A stretch of DNA of 64,000 nucleotides from an uncultured Saccharospirillaceae bacterium (GTDB taxonomy: Bacteria > Pseudomonadota > Gammaproteobacteria > Pseudomonadales > Oceanobacteraceae): positions 1-64,000 of the forward strand of contig CANMOZ010000006.1 of the NCBI GenBank assembly GCA_947499545.1, read 5' to 3'. The notes under the pieces were generated by a model. It did not search any database. It saw nothing but the letters and a program-made list of their open reading frames with translations, and was not told the DNA's origin. Position numbers and translations under genes: made by a program. Below are positions 56,546 to 64,000 of the stretch, in pieces (within the stretch, counting starts at the first letter, position 1; every line of letters begins with the position of its first letter).

Positions 56546-59500
56546 CTAGGCTGCCGAACCGGACTCATCATTGCGCGCCTTGTTTTTTCGTGAAAGATGC
56601 ATATCTTCGAGGCGTGTTTCGATTGTGTTTATCGCGGCCATGTAAACCTCGATACACTCTTCAATCCGAGATCCACAAGATTGCAGGTTACTGGTCTCTT
56701 CAAGTAACGATTCAAGGTGTTGTGCGGTACTTTCTAAATCAGTCGCTCCCACACTGCTAGCCATGCCTTTTAGCGTGTGCACCAAACGTTTCAAATCGTT
56801 TGCCTTACTTTCTGAGAACGCTTGAATCACATCACTCTGCCACTGAGTCCCTTTATCAATGAACAATTCAAACAGTTGTAGAAGCACTTCTGAATCCCCA
56901 GATAATCTTTCATAGGCTTCTTGCACATTAAAACCCTCTAAAGGTTCTAGCAGCCTACTTTTTTCAGTATCCAACCGTTTCTCAGTGTTGGCTTGATTTA
57001 TATTAGATCGTATTTTTTTACCGTTATCTAAGTGATCATCTGACTTAACCTGCTCTAGAAGTGTCTTTAACAAGTCTTCTATGTTAATCGGTTTAGCAAT
57101 ATGTGCATTCATACCTGCTGCAATCACTTTTGCTTTATCTTCTGCGAAAGCGGCTGCGGTCATCGCGACTATTGGAATATCCTTTCCTTTTTCCATTTTT
57201 CTAATTTGGTTAGTTGCTTGAAATCCATCAAGCTTTGGCATTTGTAAATCCATTAACACCACATGATATTCGTGGTTATGAAACTTAGATATGGCCTCTT
57301 CACCATTGGAAGCCAGCTCCACATAAATTCCCATTTTGCCTAATAATGCCAAAGCAACCTCTTGGTTAACTTCGTTATCTTCAACCAAAAGAGCCTTAAT
57401 GCCTTTAAGCTGATGCGCCCTTTCCTCTATGGATGCCTCTACCTCTGACTTTTCGTGTGATGCATCTGTACGTTCAGAGTTAAGGTGGGCATACAATCGG
57501 ATGGGAGTGATTGGCTTGGCAATCTGATGATTTTGACCACTTGTTAGACTGTTTGGAGAAACAAGATGGAAAATGTCGGGTTTAGCGAGTTGTTCCTTTT
57601 CTAGCAAAGAGATGCTTGAGATCAACCAATTAGGTTGTAATGCTTCATCAAAATGTTCGTCAATGAGCATCAAATTGACGCTCTGTTTTTGATGTGCCAA
57701 TTGTTTTATTTCTTCGTGAGCAATCTTTGGATTATCCGTAATCATGAGCGTGTAACCCATCGATTCCATATACAACCTTATTTGCTCGGATTCTTCTTTA
57801 TAAGGGCTGCATAACATTGCTACTTCATTGTTCAAAGGCGCTTTTAACGGCTCTTTCATTTCCTGTGTACTTTCTTTTTGAATCCAAATCGTACTCCAAA
57901 ATAAGCTTCCCACTCCAAGGGAGCTTTTAACCCCCATATCACCACCCATTAATTGAGTTAAGTGTTTACAAATCGACAATCCTAACCCTGTCCCCCCAAA
58001 TCGCCGAGTAGTGCTTTCATCCGCTTGCGTAAACATTGAAAAAACATTTTCAAGAGAATCTGACGATATCCCAATACCCGTGTCTTCAACCGATATCATC
58101 AGTTGCAATTGTTCTAAGTTCATTGATAAAAGTTTGAATTGAATCCGAATCAGTCCTTTTTCTGTAAATTTGATTGCGTTCCCGAGCAAGTTGTTCAGTA
58201 TCTGACTGACTCTTAATCCATCTCCGATACACTCTTGCGGTATATCCAAGTCAACATCGACAATCAGCATTAGGCCTTTTTCATAGGCAGGTGCAGCAAA
58301 CAAATCGGCTGTATCCTCAATCAATTGATAAATATTGAAAGGCGTATTTTCAATATTAAACTGTCCCGATTCTAGCTTTGAGAAGTCCAAAATATCGTTC
58401 AATATTCCCAGTAGATTATTTGCGGAGCGCTTTACTTTTTGAACCATATCCGTTTGCTTTGCCGTTAAATCGGTATCGTTCAATGCAGCAATTAAACCGA
58501 TAATTCCATTCATTGGTGTACGTATTTCATGGCTCATATTGGCAACGAAGTTGCTCTTTGCAGAACTGGCACTTTCAGCCTCAAGAGTACGTTTTTTGAG
58601 CGCCTCATTCAGGTTCTCAGTTTCAATTTGACTCAGTTTTATTGGAGATACATCACTGATAACCATTATGACCCCCAATATCTGCCCATCACTGCAATTA
58701 GGGAGCAAGTTGATAACGGTATATTTTTTCTCATCATTTGGGAGCGACAATTCTTGCTCTATCTGTATGACTCGGCCACTGATAGCAGCCTCTAAAGAGG
58801 CCGTCATTCCATCTGCATTTTCCCCCATTAACTGCTTGACCGACTGACCGTCAATGTCTGCCGGGTTCAGTTGAAACCAATCACAAAAGGCCCTATTTCC
58901 AAATTCAGCTTCTCCTGCTTTAGACCAATATATGATGGGTTGAGGCAAGCCATGAGTAAGGGTCTCTAAGAAGCGACTCGACTGCTCAAGTTCTCGAGTT
59001 CGTTCATGTACCTGTCTCTCTAACTGGTCTCGGTGTGCTTCTATTTCTTCTTTCATGTCTAGGGTTTCAGTGATATCAATTAAAGTGATGAAGTAAGACC
59101 CTTTGGGTTGCAGAGGGTTGGTTAACGTTAAAGAAAGCAAGGCTTTCGTTACCTTCCCATCACCTATATCAATTTCAATTGGCCAATCATACACCTTCTG
59201 GCCATGCCAAACACACATAACGCTTTTGCAAAGCAACTGTATGGTTTCCCTATCTTTCGAAAGATAGGCTTTCAATGATTTTTCCTGGAAAGTGGTGGGT
59301 TTTGATTCACCTAGAACGTCCAACGCGGCTTGATTAACATGTCGAACCTTTATTTGATTTAAGGTAGCCTCAGCCTCCTGAAAGGGAAGCTGATCAAAAT
59401 ACTCGGGGGAGGTACTGTCCAACCACTCAGCAGCGTTTGTACAGTCAATTTCTAAATGAGGCACTGGGCTTGATTCCAGCAATGACTTGTACAGTTGAGT

Positions 59501-61030
59501 TTGTTCTGTCAGCTGTTTCTCGGTTAGAACCAAGTCCTCAATATCCGTATTGGTCGCAAACCACTTGAGCGACTTCCCTTCAAAATCATGGACTGGCGCT
59601 GTACGAATTTTAAACCATCGATATTCGTTATCTTTTCCCCTTAATCGACAATTAATATCCAAAGGCTCTTTTTGAGCCAGTGCTTGTGACCAATGCTTTT
59701 GAAAATGCCTTTTGTCGTCAGGATGAATGTCTTCCAACCAACCATAGCCTAACAAGGCGTCTTCTGAAGCTCCGATATAAGTACACCACTGCTCTGACAC
59801 GTAATCGCAACTGCCGTCTTCTGTGCTGCTCCAAACCAATTGAGGCATTGAATTAATCATGCTGCGCCAATACGTTTCTTGCTGTTCCCTTACATGAGCG
59901 ACCACCTTCATTTGTTCGTTTTCAGTCAATATACGTTTTCTAAGTTCAGCCTTCATTTTTCTCATATAGGCCGCTCGCATTAGCAGGTAAAGCGCAACAC
60001 CGTATAAGAGACTGATTAATCCGCCAGCGATAATGGCATTGATCCAAGATTCGCGATATAGCATTCCGTATTCTTGAGTACTGCCATCCAGCATCAATAC
60101 CCAACGCTCGTGAAAGTGCAAACGCTCATTCAAGAGATTATTGGCAGTAATCCAGCTCCAGGACCAGAGCCCATCGTTATACACCTGATGACCTTCATAA
60201 AGTTCAGACCGTAAGGATTTAGCTACCCCGGGTACTTCTTTATCCAAGCGTTCATCAAAACCTAGCATGAAGCCCCACTCTAACTGTGGGTTTGGGTGTA
60301 ATAACCACTCAAGATTTTCATTGGCTAAACGTAATTGGCTTGCATATTCGCCAGTGCTGGCTCGGATGGAGTCAAGCCAGGGCTTTCCATTTAGGTTAAT
60401 GATCAACAATCCCAGGTTATGATCATTTTGTAAGGGGAGCCTAAGTACAATACGAAGTACGGGGAGCAATGGTCGGCTGATTTCTCCGTTATCAATATTT
60501 AAGTCAAACTTAGATAGGTATACCCCATTAGGGGGTAAGTTGAACCCTTCTTCGACATAGTACCTATCAAGCTTATTTTGCAATTGATGGTAAGGCACTA
60601 CATAGGGGTTACTGGTACGCTGACGTTCGACTCTGACACGCTCCATTCCTTTCGCATCAATCCAACGTAATTGTAATACTTGTGACTTGCTGTACAGCAA
60701 ATGTAGAAAGGTCAACTCAACTTGCTTTATTGCTACACTGGCATCGGTTTTGTCTTCCAGGGCTTTGGTCAACTCATGCAGCAAGATTGGATTACTTGCA
60801 ATGCCCTTCAACATAAGAACGTGTTCGCTCAACTGTCGATTAAAGTCTCCTGACGCTGTTCTAAGTGCAAGCTGACGTTCCGTAATGAGGTTACGGGTTT
60901 GAACGTTAAAGTTTTGATGGGCAAACCACGCAACAACGAGCAATATTGCCAGGCACCCAATGAGGAAGTAAGCTGACCACTTTAGCAAAAAAGTTTTATT
61001 AGCCCTCATGTAGCGGTCAAATAAAGCCAT
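56546..61030 (-). CDS. Hybrid sensor histidine kinase with PAS, receiver and HPt domains
   Basis: 1494 aa. Helix 1 (about 15-37), a periplasmic sensor of about 290 residues, helix 2 (about 332-356), a coiled coil, three PAS-like domains (about 385-500, 515-670, 690-805), HisKA with H834 (ANMSHEIRTPMNG), HATPase (GGTGLGLSICKHL), a degenerate receiver-like segment (about 1075-1190), a full receiver with D1261 (VVLMDLQMPKLDG) and an HPt with H1418 (LVHTLKGMASS). A complete BarA-style phosphorelay on one chain. ATG at 61030 with GAGGT upstream. Its response regulator is unknown; the gacA-like gene 38 kb away is one possibility. Confidence 0.92.
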   Translation of the reverse strand: MALFDRYMRANKTFLLKWSAYFLIGCLAILLVVAWFAHQNFNVQTRNLITERQLALRTASGDFNRQLSEHVLMLKGIASNPILLHELTKALEDKTDASVAIKQVELTFLHLLYSKSQVLQLRWIDAKGMERVRVERQRTSNPYVVPYHQLQNKLDRYYVEEGFNLPPNGVYLSKFDLNIDNGEISRPLLPVLRIVLRLPLQNDHNLGLLIINLNGKPWLDSIRASTGEYASQLRLANENLEWLLHPNPQLEWGFMLGFDERLDKEVPGVAKSLRSELYEGHQVYNDGLWSWSWITANNLLNERLHFHERWVLMLDGSTQEYGMLYRESWINAIIAGGLISLLYGVALYLLMRAAYMRKMKAELRKRILTENEQMKVVAHVREQQETYWRSMINSMPQLVWSSTEDGSCDYVSEQWCTYIGASEDALLGYGWLEDIHPDDKRHFQKHWSQALAQKEPLDINCRLRGKDNEYRWFKIRTAPVHDFEGKSLKWFATNTDIEDLVLTEKQLTEQTQLYKSLLESSPVPHLEIDCTNAAEWLDSTSPEYFDQLPFQEAEATLNQIKVRHVNQAALDVLGESKPTTFQEKSLKAYLSKDRETIQLLCKSVMCVWHGQKVYDWPIEIDIGDGKVTKALLSLTLTNPLQPKGSYFITLIDITETLDMKEEIEAHRDQLERQVHERTRELEQSSRFLETLTHGLPQPIIYWSKAGEAEFGNRAFCDWFQLNPADIDGQSVKQLMGENADGMTASLEAAISGRVIQIEQELSLPNDEKKYTVINLLPNCSDGQILGVIMVISDVSPIKLSQIETENLNEALKKRTLEAESASSAKSNFVANMSHEIRTPMNGIIGLIAALNDTDLTAKQTDMVQKVKRSANNLLGILNDILDFSKLESGQFNIENTPFNIYQLIEDTADLFAAPAYEKGLMLIVDVDLDIPQECIGDGLRVSQILNNLLGNAIKFTEKGLIRIQFKLLSMNLEQLQLMISVEDTGIGISSDSLENVFSMFTQADESTTRRFGGTGLGLSICKHLTQLMGGDMGVKSSLGVGSLFWSTIWIQKESTQEMKEPLKAPLNNEVAMLCSPYKEESEQIRLYMESMGYTLMITDNPKIAHEEIKQLAHQKQSVNLMLIDEHFDEALQPNWLISSISLLEKEQLAKPDIFHLVSPNSLTSGQNHQIAKPITPIRLYAHLNSERTDASHEKSEVEASIEERAHQLKGIKALLVEDNEVNQEVALALLGKMGIYVELASNGEEAISKFHNHEYHVVLMDLQMPKLDGFQATNQIRKMEKGKDIPIVAMTAAAFAEDKAKVIAAGMNAHIAKPINIEDLLKTLLEQVKSDDHLDNGKKIRSNINQANTEKRLDTEKSRLLEPLEGFNVQEAYERLSGDSEVLLQLFELFIDKGTQWQSDVIQAFSESKANDLKRLVHTLKGMASSVGATDLESTAQHLESLLEETSNLQSCGSRIEECIEVYMAAINTIETRLEDMHLSRKNKARNDESGSAA

Positions 61031-61131
61031 TCAGTTACCTCATTCCATGAGTTCAATTAATAGCTTAACCAATAAATGCAGGGTTAGGCGGCAGCCCACC
61101 AAAGCTAATCGGGTGCATGTGGTAAATAGGT

Positions 61132-61668
61132 TTATGCTAGCGGAAACCAAAAGCCATGGCTTTCAACGCCGTATTGGCCTTTCTGATCCGTTTTCGCCAA
61201 ATCAGCCAATGTATAAAAGGCATTACGATTGACTCTAGCCCACAGCTCACCTCTTACTTTTACATAAGGCACGAGCCCAGAGGACGCATCATACTGCCTT
61301 AGCTCTAAAGGGTGTTCCTCTGAAAGACTTACAACATCTCCAACATTAGTAATCACTTCAATCATCGGGAGGCCTGAAGCATCGCTAACCACTTGAGCCA
61401 TAACGACAATGAAGGGGACATCCTCCACTCGAATACTCACTTTCTCAGCTGGCGTGACTAAGACATAACCATCAGGGTCCTTCCTCAAAATCCTAGAAAA
61501 AAGCTTGACCAATCGATCACGACCGATGGGGCTGCCCTCATGAAACCATCGTCCCATTTTATCTATGTGTAGATCCATAACCCCGCAGTGTTCGGGATGC
61601 CATTCATCTACTGGCAATTCATGTTCATCCATGCCTTCAAACTTTCCAAGCAATTCAGTTAGGTTCAT
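61132..61668 (-). CDS. DUF1285 family protein
   Basis: 178 aa soluble protein. Family pattern is clear: GVMDLHIDKMGRWFHEGSPIGRDRLVKLFSRILRKDPDGYVLVTPAEKVSIRVEDVPFIVV and ARVNRNAFYTLADLA. DUF1285 proteins are widespread in proteobacteria with no agreed function. It precedes the hybrid kinase in the same direction with a 101-bp gap, so the two could share a transcript. Confidence 0.9.
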   Translation of the reverse strand: MNLTELLGKFEGMDEHELPVDEWHPEHCGVMDLHIDKMGRWFHEGSPIGRDRLVKLFSRILRKDPDGYVLVTPAEKVSIRVEDVPFIVVMAQVVSDASGLPMIEVITNVGDVVSLSEEHPLELRQYDASSGLVPYVKVRGELWARVNRNAFYTLADLAKTDQKGQYGVESHGFWFPLA

Positions 61669-61784
61669 GGTTTGATTCCAATCATATGGGCTTATTCACT
61701 CCCCCCTTCTCGCATAGATTGAGGGCCAAAGGCTATACTCAAGGGTATCATGTTGATTAGTGCGAGTCTGGGTGAGGTCATGTT

Positions 61785-62618
61785 GTGCCGGATCATCCGC
61801 TACCAGTAGAAATACCTGCACGTCCCCCCCTGGTGGCTAGGATTGTAAACGCTAAGGACCTCAACGATATGGGGCGAGCGATCAGTGAGCACCCTAAACT
61901 CGCCAAAGAAGTACTCGCTACCATTAATGCCCCTTATTTTGCTCTGGTACGCGAAATTAAGTCTGTCGAAGAAGCCGTTCGTTTTCTTGGCATGAGCCGA
62001 GTCATCAATTTCACCTTATCACGTCTTTTGTACCAATTAGTCTTTCAATTAGAGGATGATTTAACCTCTGAGGTATGGCGTACTTCCAATAAGATCGCTG
62101 TCGGCTCCGTCATTCTCGCAAAAGAGCTTAAAGCGCCCACTGATGAGGCTTTCACACTAGGGCTTTTTCACAATGCGGGCATGGCCATTATGGACAGTTA
62201 CTTTGAGGACTACCCAGCCACTATTCAGGAGGCTTATAACCAAGAAAATGGATGTTTAGATGATTATGAGCATCGAAAGTATGGAACTTCCCATGCTGAA
62301 GTGGGTGCCCGTCTTGCTAAGAAATGGGGGCTTGATAAAAGCCTTTCCCTCGCTATAGAACATCATCACAAACACGATGGGATGATTGATTTTATCCAAC
62401 ACTCAAAGCATCGTGACGCCGTCGAGTTACTGGTGATTTTAAAGGTCGCAGAAAAGGTTGCTAATCTACCCGGCTATTTGGCTAAGTGCCATACCAACTA
62501 TGAATGGGATCATATCGAAACCCATATCGCGGAACATCTTAATCTTACAGAGGGCAAGCTCAGCAAGAAGCTGGCTGATTTAAAACGAGAAGTCTCTGAA
62601 TTTAGAGATCCTTTCTAA
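61785..62618 (+). CDS. HDOD-domain protein
   Basis: 277 aa from a GTG with GAGG 8-11 bases upstream. HDOD domain throughout (LPVEIPARPPLVARIVNAKD, ISEHPKLAKEVLATINAPYFAL, VEEAVRFLGMSRVINF). The place of the HD pair reads GLFHNAGMAIMD, with Asn in place of Asp, so it is not a phosphodiesterase. HDOD proteins act as signalling or scaffold parts. No other domain is fused. Confidence 0.88.
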   Translation: MPDHPLPVEIPARPPLVARIVNAKDLNDMGRAISEHPKLAKEVLATINAPYFALVREIKSVEEAVRFLGMSRVINFTLSRLLYQLVFQLEDDLTSEVWRTSNKIAVGSVILAKELKAPTDEAFTLGLFHNAGMAIMDSYFEDYPATIQEAYNQENGCLDDYEHRKYGTSHAEVGARLAKKWGLDKSLSLAIEHHHKHDGMIDFIQHSKHRDAVELLVILKVAEKVANLPGYLAKCHTNYEWDHIETHIAEHLNLTEGKLSKKLADLKREVSEFRDPF

Positions 62619-62689
62619 ACAGGCCCTACAAAAATTAACAAATACCAGTATAATCCGGCCCCTTTGCATTTTCTTCGCTCGGGGTATTC

Positions 62690-64000
62690 ATGAATTCATT
62701 TGCCGTTGGTCAGCGTTGGGCCAGCACCGCAGAAACGGAGCTGGGTCTAGGCGTGGTAACAGAGACTGATCATCGTCGCGTCACCATACTCTTTCCCAGT
62801 ATTGAGGAATACCGCACATACGCCATCGCTCAAGCGCCTCTTAACCGTATTCAATTTGACAAAGGCGACCATATTGAAACCCGTGAGGGTGAACAGGCAG
62901 TTGTACTGGGCGTCGAGAACAACCGAGGCTATTTAATTTACTTAGTAGAAACCACATCAGGTGATCAGAAAATCCTTCCAGAGGTAGAGCTGGCGGATCA
63001 AATTGTTCTCAACAACGCAAAAGACCGCCTCATCAGTGGCCATGTCAGCAGAAGCGCATGGTTTTATCTAAGAGCTTTAGCCGCAAGCGGTCACAGTCAG
63101 CATCAACAGAGCAGTGTCAATGGCCTGGTTGGCGCAAAAGCTCAACTGACACCTCATCAATATTACATTGCCAAAGAGGTCAGTCAGCGATTTGCTCCTC
63201 GAGTCATGTTGGCAGACGAAGTAGGTCTTGGTAAAACAATTGAAGCGGGCTTGATCCTACATCAACAGCTCATGACTGGGCGCGCTCAACGGGCGCTTAT
63301 CATCGTTCCCGATGCTCTTTGCCATCAATGGCTGGTTGAATTACTGCGAAAATTCAACTTGAAGTTTAGCCTGATGGACAGTGATCGCTGTGCTCACTCT
63401 GAGGATATGAACCCCTTCCTAAGCGAACAGCTCATATTAATCCCACAATCCCTGGTTAGTCACCGAGGCTGGATAAAAGATGCCTTAGCTTGCGACTGGG
63501 ATTTACTGATCGTGGACGAAGCTCACCACTACCATTGGGACGAGGAGTCTCCTAGTCACGAATACCAAGTCCTTGAAGCCTTATCAGCAAAATCCACTGG
63601 GGTGCTCCTACTGACTGCCACTCCAGAACAACTAGGCATCGAAAGTCATTTTGCTCGACTGCGCTTACTTGACCCACATCGTTACACTGACCTAAACCGC
63701 TTTAAACAAGAAGAACGCGAGTATTCTGCACTTATTCAAGCGATAGATCCTTTATTGGCAGAGAAGCCTACTTTAAACGATACACAGCAGAGCATATTGA
63801 CGAGTTACTTGGGTAATCAAACAGACCTATTGCAAGACTATTTGAATGAGCCTAATGATTTTACGCGGGAACCATTACTGAGAACATTGCTCGACCGGCA
63901 TGGGACTGGCCGCATCTTATTCCGAAATACACGCCAGCAAATCAAGGGCTTCCCGTCTCGTCAATTACACACTTATCCGCTTGATAGCCAAGAAGATGAG
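62690..64000 (+). CDS. rapA: RNA polymerase-associated protein RapA (partial, 5' part)
   Basis: The reading frame starts at the ATG at 62690 and runs, with no stop, off the window end, giving the first 437 residues. Tudor-like N-terminal domain (FAVGQRWASTAETELGLGVV, IEEYRTYAIAQAPLNRI), then the SWI2/SNF2 helicase core with LADEVGLGKTIEAGLIL (Walker A), VDEAHHYHW (DEAH box) and LLTATPEQLG (motif III). RapA helps recycle RNA polymerase. About half of the usual 960 aa is seen. Confidence 0.96.
   Translation, partial: MNSFAVGQRWASTAETELGLGVVTETDHRRVTILFPSIEEYRTYAIAQAPLNRIQFDKGDHIETREGEQAVVLGVENNRGYLIYLVETTSGDQKILPEVELADQIVLNNAKDRLISGHVSRSAWFYLRALAASGHSQHQQSSVNGLVGAKAQLTPHQYYIAKEVSQRFAPRVMLADEVGLGKTIEAGLILHQQLMTGRAQRALIIVPDALCHQWLVELLRKFNLKFSLMDSDRCAHSEDMNPFLSEQLILIPQSLVSHRGWIKDALACDWDLLIVDEAHHYHWDEESPSHEYQVLEALSAKSTGVLLLTATPEQLGIESHFARLRLLDPHRYTDLNRFKQEEREYSALIQAIDPLLAEKPTLNDTQQSILTSYLGNQTDLLQDYLNEPNDFTREPLLRTLLDRHGTGRILFRNTRQQIKGFPSRQLHTYPLDSQEDE

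Overview
The window is a contiguous chromosomal segment of a gammaproteobacterium of moderate G+C. The conserved order gacA/uvrY-type regulator, uvrC, pgsA, then tRNA-Gly, tRNA-Cys and tRNA-Leu, together with DarP (YjgA), ZapG (YhcB) and RapA, points to that class. The NhaC-type Na+/H+ antiporter and the N-acetylglutaminylglutamine amide (NAGGN) osmolyte genes suggest a salt-exposed, probably marine member of the Oceanospirillales/Pseudomonadales side. The genus cannot be fixed from the sequence alone. No phage, insertion sequence or CRISPR array is visible, and most genes look like resident chromosomal genes.

Layout. 1-4 kb: a decayed LysR regulator divergent from an MDR oxidoreductase and an ABM monooxygenase, then a CopB-like barrel protein and an unidentified membrane protein. 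4-10.5 kb: a TPP riboswitch followed by a compact thiamin operon, thiC-thiO-thiS-thiG-thiDE (fusion)-thiF, facing tag. 11-18.8 kb: the NAGGN osmolyte operon (amidotransferase, synthetase, M42 peptidase) divergent from a Pat-like acyl-CoA synthetase/acetyltransferase. 18.9-22.5 kb: gacA-like regulator, uvrC, pgsA, three tRNAs. 22.6-27.6 kb: an orphan FixL-like heme-PAS protein converging on an iron-type operon of imelysin, di-heme oxidoreductase and second imelysin behind a good Fur box. 27.7-30 kb: an AraC/GyrI-like regulator and a stand-alone tyrosine recombinase with a striking dif-like palindrome just upstream. 30.1-33.5 kb: an NrtR-nadM-nadV NAD salvage locus with two matching palindromic operator candidates. 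33.6-37.8 kb: an RND efflux pump with its adaptor. 38-39.2 kb: a DUF1513 protein, the usual partner of the imelysin operon, here detached from it. 39.3-40.8 kb: two small lipoproteins and an unknown protein. 41-46.4 kb: a Dpp/Opp-type peptide ABC transporter with fused ATPases. 46.7-52.6 kb: alpha/beta hydrolase, ZapG, an orphan dCache membrane sensor, a large metalloprotease-propeller-barrel protein and YaaA. 52.8-64 kb: NhaC, MgtE, DarP, a hybrid sensor kinase with HPt, a DUF1285 protein, an HDOD protein and the 5' part of rapA.

How the parts work together. The thi operon should give the whole thiazole and pyrimidine route and the coupling step, apart from the sulfur donor and ThiL. The NAGGN genes, NhaC and MgtE concern salt and ion balance. 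The imelysin/di-heme operon and DUF1513 are a Fur-type iron system. NrtR, NadM and NadV form a self-contained nicotinamide-to-NAD salvage switch. The most unusual items are the recombinase with its dif-like site, the detached iron-operon member, the orphan heme sensor, the orphan dCache sensor and the protease-propeller-barrel fusion.
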